NCBI RefSeq assembly: GCF_010731855.1
Contig: NZ_AP022620.1
Coordinates: 3,162,001-3,226,000 of the forward strand
Direction: 5' to 3'
Length of the DNA stretch: 64,000 bases
Origin: Mycolicibacterium anyangense
Lineage (GTDB): Bacteria; Actinomycetota; Actinomycetes; Mycobacteriales; Mycobacteriaceae
Below the pieces are notes generated by a model. The model made no database searches. It saw only the letters and a program-made list of their open reading frames with translations, and was not told the origin of the DNA. Below, piece after piece: positions 11,673-21,206 of this stretch. Both the position numbers and the translations under genes were made by a program. Position 1 is the stretch's first letter. Each line of letters begins with the position of its first letter.

Positions 11673-12782
11673 TCAGGGCCGCCACCACCGCTCTATCCCT
11701 GGTGATGCCGTGGTGACCACCCGCCCGCCCGGCTTGGGGATCGCGACCGGAATTCCGGCGGCGTCGGCCGCGGTGAGCAGCCGTTCGACCGGCTCGGCCC
11801 ACGGGTGCGGGGCCAGCCGGAAGGTGCACCAGTGCACCGGCACGAGCAGGCCGGCATCGGTGACGTCGCGGTGCGCCTGCACCGCCTCCTCGGGGTTCAT
11901 GTGGATATCGGGCCAGGAGTTGTTGTAGGCCCCGATCGGCATCAGCGTCAGGTCGAAGGGGCCGTGCGCGGCGCCGATGTCGGCGAAGCTGCGGGTGTAG
12001 CCGGTGTCGCCGCCGAAGTAGGCGCGATGGCGGGGCCCGATGATGGCCCAGGACGACCACAACGTGGTGTTGCGGGTCAGGAACCGCCCCGAGAAGTGCC
12101 GCGCCGGGGTGCACACCAGGGTCAGGTCGCCGATACGGGTCTCTTCGTGCCAGTCCAGTTCGATCACCCTGCCGTCCGGGATACCCCAGTGCCGCAGGTG
12201 AGCGCCCACTCCGAGCGGGACCACGAACGGGGCGCGCTGGCTGCGGGTCAGCGCCAGCGCGGTGTCCATGTCGAGGTGGTCGTAGTGGTCGTGGCTGACC
12301 ACCACGGCGTCCAGTGCGGGCAGGGCTTCCAGCGGGGTGGGCACCGGGTGCAGCCGTTGCGGGCCGACCGCGCGCGACGGGGAGCATCGCTGGCTCCAGA
12401 TCGGGTCGGTGAGCACCCGGTAGCCGTCGATCTCCAGAAGTGCGGTGGAGTGGCCCAGCCAGCTCACCGCCAGTGGTTCGGGCGGCGCGGGCACCGGCGG
12501 CTCGTCGAGCGGGATCGTGCTCCGCGGACGGCTGGCCGAACGGCTCGACAGCATGTCGAACAGGACGAGGCGGTTCTCCTCGGCGTCCAGCCGCAGCGGC
12601 GAGGCCGGCTCCAGGTTGTGGAAGACCCCGTCGCGGTAGTGCGGCGAACGGCCGGCGACCGGGCCGATCAGGCCGGGCCCGGCGCCCAGCGAGGCGGGCG
12701 CGTCGTTGAGAGCGCGCAGGACCCACCCGCCGGTGGCCAGCGATGCGGTCCCGGCGGCGAAGCGCAGCGCCGCCCTCAACAA
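11673..12782 (-). CDS. Metallo-beta-lactamase-fold hydrolase (Rv0906-like)
   Basis: This 369-residue protein has the metallo-hydrolase motif SHDHYDHLD (HxHxDH), a later ARHFSGR segment, GGDTGYTRSF carrying the bridging Asp, and VHWCTF carrying a C-terminal His. The arrangement resembles the NAPE-PLD/UlaG-like branch. A hydrophobic N-terminal segment (RFAAGTASLATGGWVL) may anchor it in the membrane. It corresponds to Rv0906 by position and size. It lies 3 bases after echA6 and 9 bases before the lipoprotein gene. The substrate could be a phosphodiester, a lactone or a beta-lactam, and cannot be decided from sequence. Confidence 0.85.
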   Translation of the reverse strand: MLRAALRFAAGTASLATGGWVLRALNDAPASLGAGPGLIGPVAGRSPHYRDGVFHNLEPASPLRLDAEENRLVLFDMLSSRSASRPRSTIPLDEPPVPAPPEPLAVSWLGHSTALLEIDGYRVLTDPIWSQRCSPSRAVGPQRLHPVPTPLEALPALDAVVVSHDHYDHLDMDTALALTRSQRAPFVVPLGVGAHLRHWGIPDGRVIELDWHEETRIGDLTLVCTPARHFSGRFLTRNTTLWSSWAIIGPRHRAYFGGDTGYTRSFADIGAAHGPFDLTLMPIGAYNNSWPDIHMNPEEAVQAHRDVTDAGLLVPVHWCTFRLAPHPWAEPVERLLTAADAAGIPVAIPKPGGRVVTTASPGIERWWRP

Positions 12783-12785
12783 GTC

Positions 12786-13517
12786 CTAGGCCCCCTGGAA
12801 CTTCGGGGCGCGCTTCTCGATGCGCGCCACCTGGGCTTCGATGACGTCCTTGCTGCCCCAGGCCTTGTCGAACAGTTCCTTGTGCAGCGGACCCTGCTCC
12901 TCGTAGGCGCCGTCGTCGTTCAGTACCCGCTTGGACGCCTGCAGCGACAGCGGGGCGAACCCGGCGATCTCGGCGGCCCAGGTCTGCGCGTCGGCCAGAT
13001 CACCGATCCGGTTGGCCATCCCGGTCATCAGCGCGGTCTGCGCGTCAAGCCGCTCGGCGGCCAGCAGCATGGCCCGCGCGCGGCCGTAACCGGCCAGCGA
13101 GCTCAACCGTCGCACGCTCCAGTTATCCAGTGCCAGGCCGTATTTCGCGATCGGAAACTGGAAGTACGCCTCCGGTGCCACCACCCGCAGGTCGCAGATC
13201 ATGGCCAGCTGGACGCCGGCGCCGATGGCCGGACCGTTGATGGCGCCGATCACCGGCATCGGTACGGCGTCGATGGCCTTGTTCAGCGCGATCGCCTTGT
13301 CGGGGAAGTCCGCGGCGAACACGTCGCCGGACAGGTCGGCGCCGGCGCAGAACACCGTGCCCTGCCCGGTGATCACGATGGCCCGCACATCGTCGGCCGC
13401 CGCCTTCTCCACGGCGTCGCGCAACGAGTCGACCAACTCGGAGTTCAGCGCATTGCGCCGCTCGGAACGCTGCAGCTCGATGGTCGTCACATCACCCACA
13501 CGGTTGACTCCGATCAT
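12786..13517 (-). CDS. echA6: Enoyl-CoA hydratase-like protein EchA6
   Basis: The 243-residue crotonase-fold protein equals EchA6 (Rv0905) in length and position. The oxyanion region is present ([10 protein letters not shown] and [17 protein letters not shown]). The two acidic positions used by active hydratases are not Glu here: the first reads Gln in GVQLA, and the second falls in [10 protein letters not shown]. That agrees with published work describing EchA6 as catalytically inert and binding long-chain acyl-CoA to feed FAS-II/mycolic acid synthesis. It is the first gene of the six-gene operon. The start ATG is 7 bases after a TACTCT -10-like element, suggesting a leaderless message. Confidence 0.9.
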   Translation of the reverse strand: MIGVNRVGDVTTIELQRSERRNALNSELVDSLRDAVEKAAADDVRAIVITGQGTVFCAGADLSGDVFAADFPDKAIALNKAIDAVPMPVIGAINGPAIGAGVQLAMICDLRVVAPEAYFQFPIAKYGLALDNWSVRRLSSLAGYGRARAMLLAAERLDAQTALMTGMANRIGDLADAQTWAAEIAGFAPLSLQASKRVLNDDGAYEEQGPLHKELFDKAWGSKDVIEAQVARIEKRAPKFQGA

Positions 13518-13524
13518 GAAACCC

Positions 13525-13545
13525 AGAGTACTGGGCCGTTAACCT
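13525..13545. promoter_or_regulatory. Back-to-back -10 elements for echA6 and accD3
   Basis: Only 34 bases separate the two start codons. On the minus strand TACTCT (13530-13525) ends 7 bases before the echA6 ATG. On the plus strand TAACCT (13540-13545) ends 6 bases before the accD3 GTG. Both fit the mycobacterial TANNNT -10 at leaderless spacing. This is inference from position, as transcription starts are not mapped. Confidence 0.5.
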
Positions 13546-13551
13546 CGTCTG

Positions 13552-15057
13552 GTGAGTCGCATCGGGGCAGTCGAACTGCGCGACGCTGTCCTGGACGCCG
13601 GGTCGTTCCGCAGCTGGGACGACGCGCCGCTGGAGGTGCCCGTCGATCAGGTCTACGCGGCCGAGCTGGCCCGGGCCCGGGCGGCCACCGGGCTCGACGA
13701 GTCGGTGCTGACCGGCGAGGGCACTGTATTCGGCCGCCGGGTGGCCGTGGTGGCCTGCGAGTTCGACTTCCTGGCCGGGTCGATCGGCGTGGCCGCGGCC
13801 GAACGGATCACCGCCGCCGTGCAGCGCGCGACCGCGGAGCGTCTTCCGTTGCTGGCCTCGCCCAGCTCGGGCGGCACGCGCATGCAGGAGGGCACCGTCG
13901 CCTTCCTGCAGATGGTCAAGATCGCCGCCGCCGTCACGCTGCACAAGCAGGCGCATCTGCCCTATCTGGTGTATCTGCGCCACCCGACCACCGGTGGGGT
14001 GTTCGCCTCGTGGGGGTCGCTAGGCCACATCACCGTCGCCCAGCCCGGCGCGCTGATCGGCTTCCTGGGCCCGCGGGTCTACGAACAGCTCTACGGGGAA
14101 CCCTTCCCCGCCGGCGTGCAAACCGCCGAGAACCTGCTGCGCCACGGTGTCATCGACGGCGTGGTGGACATCGACCTGCTGCGCCCGACGCTTGACCGGG
14201 CGTTGAGCGTCATCGCCGATACACCCGGGCCCGCACCGGATGCCGCTGCGGCCGAGCCGATCCCGGACGTGCCGGCGTGGGGTTCCGTGGTGGCCTCCCG
14301 ACGCCCGGACCGGCCGGGTGTGAGCTGGTTGCTGCGGACCGGTGCCACCGACCGGGTGCTGCTGTCCGGGACGCACGGCGAGGCCGCCTCCACGGTGCTG
14401 GCGCTGGCCCGCTTCGGCGGGCAGCCCGCCGTCGTCGTCGGCCAGCGGCGCGTCACCGGCGGGCTCGATCCATCCCCGGGTCGCTTCGCTCCTGCCCACC
14501 GGACCGGCCCCGCCGCCCTCGCCGAGGCCCGCCGCGGCATGGCACTGGCCGCCAGCCTGCAACTGCCGCTGGTCCTCGTCATCGATACCGCCGGCCCGGC
14601 GCTGTCGGCCGACGCCGAACAGAACGGCCTGGCCGGTGAGATCGCCCGCTGCCTGTCCGACCTGGTCACCCTGGACACCCCGACGGTGTCGGTGCTGCTC
14701 GGTCAGGGCAGTGGCGGCCCGGCACTGGCGATGGTGCCCGCCGACCGGGTGCTGGCCGCCCAGAACGGCTGGCTGGCGCCGCTGCCCCCGGAGGGCGCCA
14801 GCGCGATCGTCTTCCGCGATACCACCCATGCAGCGGAACTGGCTGGCGCACAAGGCATTCGGTCCGCGGATCTGTTGCGCAACGGGATCGTCGATGCGAT
14901 CGTGCCTGAACATCCCGACGCCGCCGACGAACCAGTCGAGTTCACCCGCCGGTTGGGCACCGCGATCGCCCGCGAACTGCACGGCCTGCGCACGCAGCCG
15001 GCCGCCGACCGGTACGCGGCGCGGCTGGAACGCTACCGGCGCATCGGTCTGCCCTGA
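13552..15057 (+). CDS. accD3: Acyl-CoA carboxylase beta subunit AccD3
   Basis: The 501-residue carboxyltransferase has two crotonase-like halves. The N-half carries GTVFGRRVAVVACEFDFLAGS and PSSGGTRMQEG. The C-half contains PAVVVGQRRVTGG and LPLVLVIDTAGPALS, with GQGSGGPALAMVPADRV. It corresponds to AccD3 (Rv0904c) in size and in its divergent position next to echA6. Family members transfer CO2 from carboxybiotin on an AccA subunit to an acyl-CoA; no biotin-carrier gene is nearby. The GTG start at 13552 lacks a Shine-Dalgarno sequence but sits at leaderless distance from a -10-like element. Confidence 0.88.
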   Translation: MSRIGAVELRDAVLDAGSFRSWDDAPLEVPVDQVYAAELARARAATGLDESVLTGEGTVFGRRVAVVACEFDFLAGSIGVAAAERITAAVQRATAERLPLLASPSSGGTRMQEGTVAFLQMVKIAAAVTLHKQAHLPYLVYLRHPTTGGVFASWGSLGHITVAQPGALIGFLGPRVYEQLYGEPFPAGVQTAENLLRHGVIDGVVDIDLLRPTLDRALSVIADTPGPAPDAAAAEPIPDVPAWGSVVASRRPDRPGVSWLLRTGATDRVLLSGTHGEAASTVLALARFGGQPAVVVGQRRVTGGLDPSPGRFAPAHRTGPAALAEARRGMALAASLQLPLVLVIDTAGPALSADAEQNGLAGEIARCLSDLVTLDTPTVSVLLGQGSGGPALAMVPADRVLAAQNGWLAPLPPEGASAIVFRDTTHAAELAGAQGIRSADLLRNGIVDAIVPEHPDAADEPVEFTRRLGTAIARELHGLRTQPAADRYAARLERYRRIGLP

Positions 15058-15059
15058 CC

Positions 15060-15086
15060 CCCATTCCGCCGAAACCGACGAATGGG
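15060..15086. terminator. Weak hairpin between accD3 and the ABC genes
   Basis: A 7-bp perfect stem (arms 15060-15066 and 15080-15086) with a 13-base loop lies three bases beyond the accD3 stop, in the 75-base convergent gap. It could terminate either strand, but the stem is short. Confidence 0.35.
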
Positions 15087-15132
15087 CGCGGAATCACGAG
15101 TGGAACCCGCCACACCGTCGATCTCGGCGCAG

Positions 15133-16953
15133 CTACGCCAGCGATTCGACCCAGGCTCGGTGCAGCGCGGCATACCGGCCCTGCCCGTCGCCGATCAGCT
15201 CGCCGGGCGGCCCGTCCTCCAGGATGCGGCCGTGCTCGAGCACCAGCACCCGGTCGGCGACCTCCACGGTCGACAGCCGGTGGGCGATGATCAGCGCGGT
15301 CCGGTCGGCCAGCACGGTGTGCAGTGCGCGCTGCACCAGGCGCTCGCTGGGGATGTCGAGCGAGGACGTCGCCTCGTCCAGGATCAGCACCGCGGGATCG
15401 GCCAGGAACGCCCGGGCGAAGGCGATGAGCTGGCGCTGCCCGGCCGACAGCCGTCCACCCCGCTTGGCGACGTCGGTGCGGTAGCCGTCCGGCAGTGCCG
15501 CGATGAACCCGTCGGCGCCGACCGCGGCGGCGGCCGCGGCCACCTCCTCGTCGGAGGCCTCGGGCCGGCCGAACCGGATGTTGTCGGCGACCGTGCCGGA
15601 GAACAGGAAGTTCTCCTGGGTCACCATGACCACGTGGCGGCGCAGGTCGCTCTGCGCGACGTCGCGCAGGTCGACGCCGTCGAGGGTGACCGCCCCCGAG
15701 GTGGGGTCGTAGAACCGGGCGATCAGCTTGGCGATGGTGGTCTTGCCCGCCCCGGTGGTGCCCACCAGTGCGACGGTCTGCCCCGCCGGGATGGTGAGGT
15801 TCAGTCCGGGCAGTACCGGCCGGTCGGGGACATAGGCGAACTGGACATCACGCAGGGCGACGTCGCCACGGACGTCGTGCAGCCGCACCGGGTGCGCGGG
15901 ATCGGCGATACCCGGCTTCTCGGCCAGCACGCCGGCGAGCTTCTCCAGCGCCGAGGACGCCGACTGGAAGGTGTTGAAGAACTGCGAGATCTCCTGCATG
16001 GGTTCGAAGAACATCCGCAGGTACAACAGGAAGGCGGCCAGGGTGCCGATCGTCATCTCACCGTGCAGCACCCGGTAGCCGCCATAGAGCAGCACCACAC
16101 CGGTCGTCAGGTTGCCGACCAGTTTGACCCCCGGCATGAAGATCGCCAACAACCGGAAGGTGCGTTCGTTGTCCGCGCTGTACTGGTCGGCGACGTCGTC
16201 GAAGATCTCCTGGTTGCGCGGCTCCCGCCGGTAGGCCTGGACGGCCTTGATCCCGGTCATCGTCTCGACGAACTGCACGATCACCAGGGCCGCGCTCTCC
16301 CGGACCTTGCGGTAGGTCTTGGCCGACTCCGCCGAGAACCACCACACCAGGGCGACCAGGATCGGGAACGCCGCCAGACACATCAACCCGAGCCGAACAT
16401 CAAGGGCCACAAGCAGGATCGCGGTACCGAACAGTGTCAGCACCGCGGTGACCAGGCTGTCGAACCCGGTCTCCAGCATGTCCTGGATGGCCTCGACGTC
16501 ATTGGTCAGCCTGCTGACCACCCGCCCCGAGGTGTAGCGGTCATGAAAGGCGACGTCGAGACGCTGGAAATGCCGGAACACCCGCCTGCGCACCTCGAGC
16601 AGCATCCGCTGGCCGATGCGTCCGGACCGGTTCAGGAAGATCAGCCGACTGACCGCCTGCAGCACCACCACACCGCACAGCGTGGCGACCACCAGGATCA
16701 GTTCACGCGACGAACCACCGCTGAGCAGCGGCGGTATCGCATGGTCGATTCCCCGCTGCACCAGCAGCGGAACCGACAGTCGCGCAGCGTTTTCCACGAC
16801 GACCACCAGGGCCAGCACGCCGACGGTGGCGCGGTAGGGCCGCAACAGCGAGCCGAGCAGGGCGCGCGCCTCGCGGCGCCGCGGCACGGCCTCGTCGATC
16901 GGCAGGTCGTCGGGCTGTTCGTCGAACTTGCCGCGCCATTCGGTGGTGGTCAT
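15133..16953 (-). CDS. ABC exporter half-transporter (TMD-NBD), canonical Walker B partner
   Basis: The 606-residue protein has six predicted membrane helices in an ABC exporter type 1 domain (about 40-330) and a nucleotide-binding domain. Walker A is GTTGAGKTT (near 398), the signature is a non-standard LSAGQRQL (near 501), Walker B is LILDEATSSLD with the catalytic Glu, and the H-loop is AHRLS. It overlaps the upstream half-transporter by 4 bases (ATGA), so the two very likely form a heterodimer. Similar mycobacterial pairs or fusions (Rv1272c-Rv1273c, Rv0194) are annotated as drug or lipid exporters, but the substrate here is unknown. In the recalled H37Rv order no ABC genes lie between accD3 and prrA. 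Confidence 0.88.
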   Translation of the reverse strand: MTTTEWRGKFDEQPDDLPIDEAVPRRREARALLGSLLRPYRATVGVLALVVVVENAARLSVPLLVQRGIDHAIPPLLSGGSSRELILVVATLCGVVVLQAVSRLIFLNRSGRIGQRMLLEVRRRVFRHFQRLDVAFHDRYTSGRVVSRLTNDVEAIQDMLETGFDSLVTAVLTLFGTAILLVALDVRLGLMCLAAFPILVALVWWFSAESAKTYRKVRESAALVIVQFVETMTGIKAVQAYRREPRNQEIFDDVADQYSADNERTFRLLAIFMPGVKLVGNLTTGVVLLYGGYRVLHGEMTIGTLAAFLLYLRMFFEPMQEISQFFNTFQSASSALEKLAGVLAEKPGIADPAHPVRLHDVRGDVALRDVQFAYVPDRPVLPGLNLTIPAGQTVALVGTTGAGKTTIAKLIARFYDPTSGAVTLDGVDLRDVAQSDLRRHVVMVTQENFLFSGTVADNIRFGRPEASDEEVAAAAAAVGADGFIAALPDGYRTDVAKRGGRLSAGQRQLIAFARAFLADPAVLILDEATSSLDIPSERLVQRALHTVLADRTALIIAHRLSTVEVADRVLVLEHGRILEDGPPGELIGDGQGRYAALHRAWVESLA

Positions 16954-18980
16954 CGCTGACCTCCCTCGAAAGTGACGTAACCGACTGGGCCGCGGACGGA
17001 TTCGCGCTCCTCACAGGACTCGTCGTAGGCCCGGCCCAGCCGTTGCCGCTCGTCGTCGTCCTCCCACTGCTCGCGCGGTTCGCACCCGTCGTCGAGGTCG
17101 TCATCGGCGGCCAGCAGATAGCGGTAGCGCGGAACGGTCGCGAGCAGTTCGGCGTGGGTGCCGAGGTGCGTGATGGTGCCGGCCCCGTCGACAGTGTCCA
17201 GCAACGCGACCTTGTCCGCCAGCAGCACCGTCGACGCGCGGTGGGCCACCACCACACCGGTCACCCCGGCCAGCACTCGCCGCAGCGCCTCGGTGACCAC
17301 CGCCTCGGTGTGCACGTCCAGCGCCGACAGGGTGTCGTCGAGAACCAGGATCCGCGGGGCGGCCAGAATCGCCCGCGCCAGCGAAAGCCGTTGGCGCTGA
17401 CCGCCGGACAAGCTCATCCCCTGCTCGCCGATGCGGGTCTGCAGGCCGAAGGGCAGGTCGTAGACGAACTCGGCGGCCGCCACCTCGATGGCCCGGGCCA
17501 GCTCCTCGTCGCTCACCGGGTTGTCCGAGGACCGGCCCAGCGTGAGATTCTCGGCCACCGACATGGAGAACAGGGTCGGGTCCTCGAACGCGGTGGCCAC
17601 CGCCGACCGCAGCGCGGACAGCGAGAGGTCCCGGATATCGGTGCCGTCGACCCGGATCGAGCCTTCGCTGACGTCGTAGAGCCGAGGCAGCAGGGCGGCC
17701 AGCACCGACTTGCCCGAGCCGGTGGCGCCGACCAGCGCCAGGGTCTCCCCCGGTTCGACGGTGACAGTGACATGGCGCAACGCCCACTCGTCGCTGTCGT
17801 TGAACCTAAAACCGACGTCGATCAGTTCGAGCCGGCCGCCGCGCGGTTCCTCGGTGCGCCGGCCGTCGGTGATCTCCCGGGGAGCGTCGAAGATCTCGGC
17901 GATCCGGTTGGCCGCCGTCATCGACTCCTGCGTCATCGACAACAGGAAGCCCAGCGAGGCGATCGGCCACACCAGCGACAGCATCATCGTGATGAACGCG
18001 ACCAGCGTGCCGAGCGTGACCAGGCCGTGCCCGGCGGCGTATGCCCCGAAGCCCAGTACGACGATGAGCGTGAGGTTGGGGATGATCTCGAGCAGCGTCC
18101 AGAACTTCGCCGAGACGGCGACCTTCTTGATCTGGGTGTCGTAGAGCTCGCCGGCCTGTTCGTCGAACCGGCCGTACACGTAGTCCTCCCTGCCGAAGGA
18201 CTTGACGGCCCGCAACCCGAGTGCGGATTCCTCGACGTGGGTGGCGACGTGGCCGGCCTGATCCTGGGCCTGCCGGGACAGCCGGGTGAAGGTGCGCTCG
18301 AAGTGCAGCACGATCAAGGTGATCGGCACGATCGAGACCAGCACCACCACGCCCAGCGGCCAGTACATCGCCAGCAGGATCGCGGTCACGACGGTGATCT
18401 GCAGGACGTTGAGCATCAGGAACACCAGACCGAAGGACAGCAACCGACGAATCGTGCTCAGGTCATTCATGATTCGCGAGAGCAGCTGACCGGACTGCCA
18501 CTGCCCATGGAAGGACATCGGCAGGATCTGCAGCCGGGCGTAGAGGTCCTTGCGGATGTCGGCCTCCACACCCATCGTGGCCCGGGCCACCAGCCAGCGC
18601 CGGATGAACCACAGCACCGCCTCGGCAACCCCGACCGCCACCGCCGCCGCGCCCACCACCCACAAACCGCGCTGATCCTGATGGCGCACCGGACCGTCGA
18701 TCACCGCCTTGGTCATCAGCGGAATCGCCACGGTGGCGCCCAGGCTGCTGATAGCGATGACGATCATCGCGATCCACCGGGCGCGGTAGGGCATCAGGTA
18801 CGGCATCAAGCGCAACAGGTCGGAGGCCGCCCGCGGCCGCGGACGAGGCGGGGCGATGGCCGCAGCCAGGTGCCCTGCACCCGGCTCGTGGGTCGTCTCG
18901 CCCAACAGCCCGTCTCCCTTGTTATCGACCGCCATGCACACGGCGCGTCTGCCAACAACGCCGCGGTCGACCCCCCTCAT
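16950..18980 (-). CDS. ABC exporter half-transporter (TMD-NBD) with Asp in place of catalytic Glu
   Basis: Up to 676 residues: an exporter-type membrane domain (about 60-370), then an NBD with Walker A GATGSGKS (near 420), a standard LSGGQRQRLSLARA signature, and Walker B ILVLDDTLSALD. In the last motif Asp stands where the catalytic Glu is expected. Its Walker motifs would pair with the LSAGQ signature of the partner, so both departures fall in the same composite site, as in heterodimeric exporters with one degenerate site. The start is uncertain: 18980 gives the longest frame, and an ATG at 18935 (MAVDNKG) is also possible. The stop overlaps the partner gene by 4 bases. Confidence 0.85.
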   Translation of the reverse strand: MRGVDRGVVGRRAVCMAVDNKGDGLLGETTHEPGAGHLAAAIAPPRPRPRAASDLLRLMPYLMPYRARWIAMIVIAISSLGATVAIPLMTKAVIDGPVRHQDQRGLWVVGAAAVAVGVAEAVLWFIRRWLVARATMGVEADIRKDLYARLQILPMSFHGQWQSGQLLSRIMNDLSTIRRLLSFGLVFLMLNVLQITVVTAILLAMYWPLGVVVLVSIVPITLIVLHFERTFTRLSRQAQDQAGHVATHVEESALGLRAVKSFGREDYVYGRFDEQAGELYDTQIKKVAVSAKFWTLLEIIPNLTLIVVLGFGAYAAGHGLVTLGTLVAFITMMLSLVWPIASLGFLLSMTQESMTAANRIAEIFDAPREITDGRRTEEPRGGRLELIDVGFRFNDSDEWALRHVTVTVEPGETLALVGATGSGKSVLAALLPRLYDVSEGSIRVDGTDIRDLSLSALRSAVATAFEDPTLFSMSVAENLTLGRSSDNPVSDEELARAIEVAAAEFVYDLPFGLQTRIGEQGMSLSGGQRQRLSLARAILAAPRILVLDDTLSALDVHTEAVVTEALRRVLAGVTGVVVAHRASTVLLADKVALLDTVDGAGTITHLGTHAELLATVPRYRYLLAADDDLDDGCEPREQWEDDDERQRLGRAYDESCEERESVRGPVGYVTFEGGQR

Positions 18981-19124
18981 TCCGATGATCCCACGTCGAG
19001 CAATCCGATTTCGGCCGCGACATCGTCACGGTAGAACCTCAACTGTGATTGAGGTCAATCACGAGCCCGGACGCGACCTCCCGGCCTCCCACGCCGCCGG
19101 GCGGCGATCAGGCAAGATGTGGTC

Positions 19125-19823
19125 ATGGACAGTTCGGCCTCACCGCGGGTACTCGTCGTCGACGACGATCCCGACGTGCTCGCATCGCTGGAACGCGGAC
19201 TGCGCCTCTCGGGGTTCGAAGTGTCGACCGCCGTCGACGGCGCCGAAGCCCTGCGGTCGGCCACCGAGACCCGGCCCGATGCGATCGTCCTGGACATCAA
19301 CATGCCCGTGCTCGACGGCGTGAGCGTGGTGACCGCACTGCGCGCCATGGACAACGACGTACCGGTCTGTGTGCTCTCGGCCCGCAGTTCGGTCGACGAC
19401 CGGGTGGCCGGCCTGGAAGCCGGCGCCGACGACTACCTGGTGAAACCCTTCCAGCTCGCCGAGCTGGTCGCGCGGGTCAAGGCACTGCTGCGCAGGCGGG
19501 GATCGACGGCCACCTTCTCCTCGGAGACCATCCAGGTGGGCCCGCTCGAGGTCGACATCCCGGGCCGGCGCGCGCGGGTCAACGGCGTCGACGTCGACCT
19601 GACCAAACGCGAATTCGACCTGCTCGCGGTGCTTGCCGAGCACAAGACCGCCGTGCTGAGCCGCGCCCAGTTGCTCGAACTGGTCTGGGGCTACGACTTC
19701 GCCGCCGACACCAACGTGGTCGACGTGTTCATCGGCTACCTGCGCCGCAAACTGGAGGCCGGCGGCGCGCCCCGACTGCTGCACACCGTGCGCGGCGTGG
19801 GCTTCGTGCTGCGAACCCAGTGA
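19125..19823 (+). CDS. prrA: Two-component response regulator PrrA
   Basis: This 232-residue OmpR-family regulator nearly reproduces recalled PrrA (Rv0903c). The receiver reads [20 protein letters not shown] with phospho-acceptor Asp57 (AIVLDINMP) and the Lys of DDYLVKPF. The winged helix includes [15 protein letters not shown] and [14 protein letters not shown] two codons upstream (19119) is an alternative start. PrrAB is reported essential in M. tuberculosis and linked to early intracellular adaptation and energy metabolism. prrB follows 26 bases later on the same strand. Confidence 0.93.
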   Translation: MDSSASPRVLVVDDDPDVLASLERGLRLSGFEVSTAVDGAEALRSATETRPDAIVLDINMPVLDGVSVVTALRAMDNDVPVCVLSARSSVDDRVAGLEAGADDYLVKPFQLAELVARVKALLRRRGSTATFSSETIQVGPLEVDIPGRRARVNGVDVDLTKREFDLLAVLAEHKTAVLSRAQLLELVWGYDFAADTNVVDVFIGYLRRKLEAGGAPRLLHTVRGVGFVLRTQ

Positions 19824-19849
19824 CCTGAGCCGGGACCTGAGCCGACGTC

Positions 19850-21184
19850 ATGCTGGCGCGCATCTTCCGCCGCACCCCGTCACTGCGCACCCGGGTGGCG
19901 TTCGCGACGGCGATCGGTGCCGCGATCGTGGTCACCATCGTCGGCACCATCGTCTGGATCGGTATCACCAACGACCGGCTGGAGCGGCTGGACCGCCGAC
20001 TCGATGAGGCCGCCGGGTTCGCCGTCCCCTTCGTGCCGCGCGGGCTCGATCAGATCCCGCCCTCACCCAACGACCAGGACGTGGTGATCACCGTCCGGCG
20101 CGGCGACCAGGTGAAGTCGAACTCGCCGGTGGTTCTGCCCAAACTCACCGGTGACTACGCCACCACCGACATCGACGGCGTCAAGTACCGGGTGCGCACC
20201 GTCGAACTGGCCTACCCCGAGGCCACTTCCCTCGAAGTGGGCGCTACCTACGACGACACCATCGCCGATACCAACAACCTGCACCGCCGGGTGCTGATGA
20301 TCTGCGGGTTCGCCATCGGCGCGGCCGGGCTACTCGGCTGGCTGCTGGCCACGTTCGCGGTACGGCCGTTCCGGCGGCTGGCCGAACAGACCCGCCAGAT
20401 CGACGCCGGCGACGTGGCCCCGGACATCGACGTCCGCGGCGCCAGCGAGGCGATCGAGATCGGCGAGGCGATCACCGGTCTGCTCGGCCGGGTGCGCGCC
20501 GAGCAGGATCGCACCCGGGCCGCGTTGGCCTCGGCCCGCGACTTCGCCGCGGTGTCCGCCCACGAGTTGCGCACACCGTTGACGGCGATGCGCACCAATC
20601 TCGAGGTGCTGGCCACCCTGGACATGCCCGAGGAACAGCGCAAGGAAGTGCTCGGGGACGTGGTGCGCACCGAAGCCCGGGTGGAGGCGACGCTGGGCGC
20701 ACTCGAGCGGCTGGCCCAGGGTGAACTGACCACGGCGGCCGACCAGGTGCCGGTCGACATCACCGAGTTGCTCGACCGCGCCGCCCATGACGCGATGCGG
20801 GTGTACCCGGATCTGGAGGTTGCGCTGGCGCCGTCGCCGACATGCATCATCATCGGACTGCCCGCCGGACTGCGGCTGGCCGTGGACAACGCGATCGCCA
20901 ACGCGGTCAAGCACGGGGGCGCAACCCGGGTACAGCTCTCGGCGGTGAGCTCCCGGGACGGAGTGGAGATCGCGGTCGACGACAACGGCACAGGGGTGCC
21001 CGAGGTGGAACGCACCGAAGTGTTCGAGCGCTTCGCCCGCGGCTCGACGGCATCGGTGTCCGGTTCCGGGCTTGGCCTGGCACTCGTGGCCCAGCAAGCC
21101 GAGATCCATGGCGGCACAGCGTCATTGGAGACCAGCCCGCTGGGCGGTGCACGGCTGATGCTACGGCTGCCGGCGCCCCGCTAG
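19850..21184 (+). CDS. prrB: Two-component sensor histidine kinase PrrB
   Basis: The 444-residue kinase has two membrane helices (about 15-40 and 145-170) flanking an extracytoplasmic sensor loop, then HAMP, HisKA and HATPase domains. The H-box is VSAHELRTPLTAMRTNLEVL. The ATPase carries the N-box AVDNAIANAVKHGG, the G1 motif VDDNGTGVP, FERFARGS and GSGLGLALV. Length and position match PrrB (Rv0902c). It should phosphorylate PrrA. The gene ends inside a hairpin shared with the convergent arf operon. Confidence 0.92.
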   Translation: MLARIFRRTPSLRTRVAFATAIGAAIVVTIVGTIVWIGITNDRLERLDRRLDEAAGFAVPFVPRGLDQIPPSPNDQDVVITVRRGDQVKSNSPVVLPKLTGDYATTDIDGVKYRVRTVELAYPEATSLEVGATYDDTIADTNNLHRRVLMICGFAIGAAGLLGWLLATFAVRPFRRLAEQTRQIDAGDVAPDIDVRGASEAIEIGEAITGLLGRVRAEQDRTRAALASARDFAAVSAHELRTPLTAMRTNLEVLATLDMPEEQRKEVLGDVVRTEARVEATLGALERLAQGELTTAADQVPVDITELLDRAAHDAMRVYPDLEVALAPSPTCIIIGLPAGLRLAVDNAIANAVKHGGATRVQLSAVSSRDGVEIAVDDNGTGVPEVERTEVFERFARGSTASVSGSGLGLALVAQQAEIHGGTASLETSPLGGARLMLRLPAPR

Positions 21185-21206
21185 GCCCGGTCCAGCCGGG
21201 ACCTAG
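21181..21206. terminator. Hairpin shared by prrB and arfC stops
   Basis: CTAGGCCCGG (21181-21190) pairs with CCGGG-A-CCTAG (21196-21206), giving a 10-bp stem with one bulged A and a 5-base loop. Both convergent stop codons lie inside the stem, suiting bidirectional termination. Confidence 0.6.

Noticed and set aside
11805..19034. Very long open frames antisense to echA6, accD3, the ABC genes and others
   Set aside because: They mirror real genes in high-GC DNA, have Arg/Gly/His/Gln-rich compositions with no recognisable domain, and lack ribosome-binding sites.
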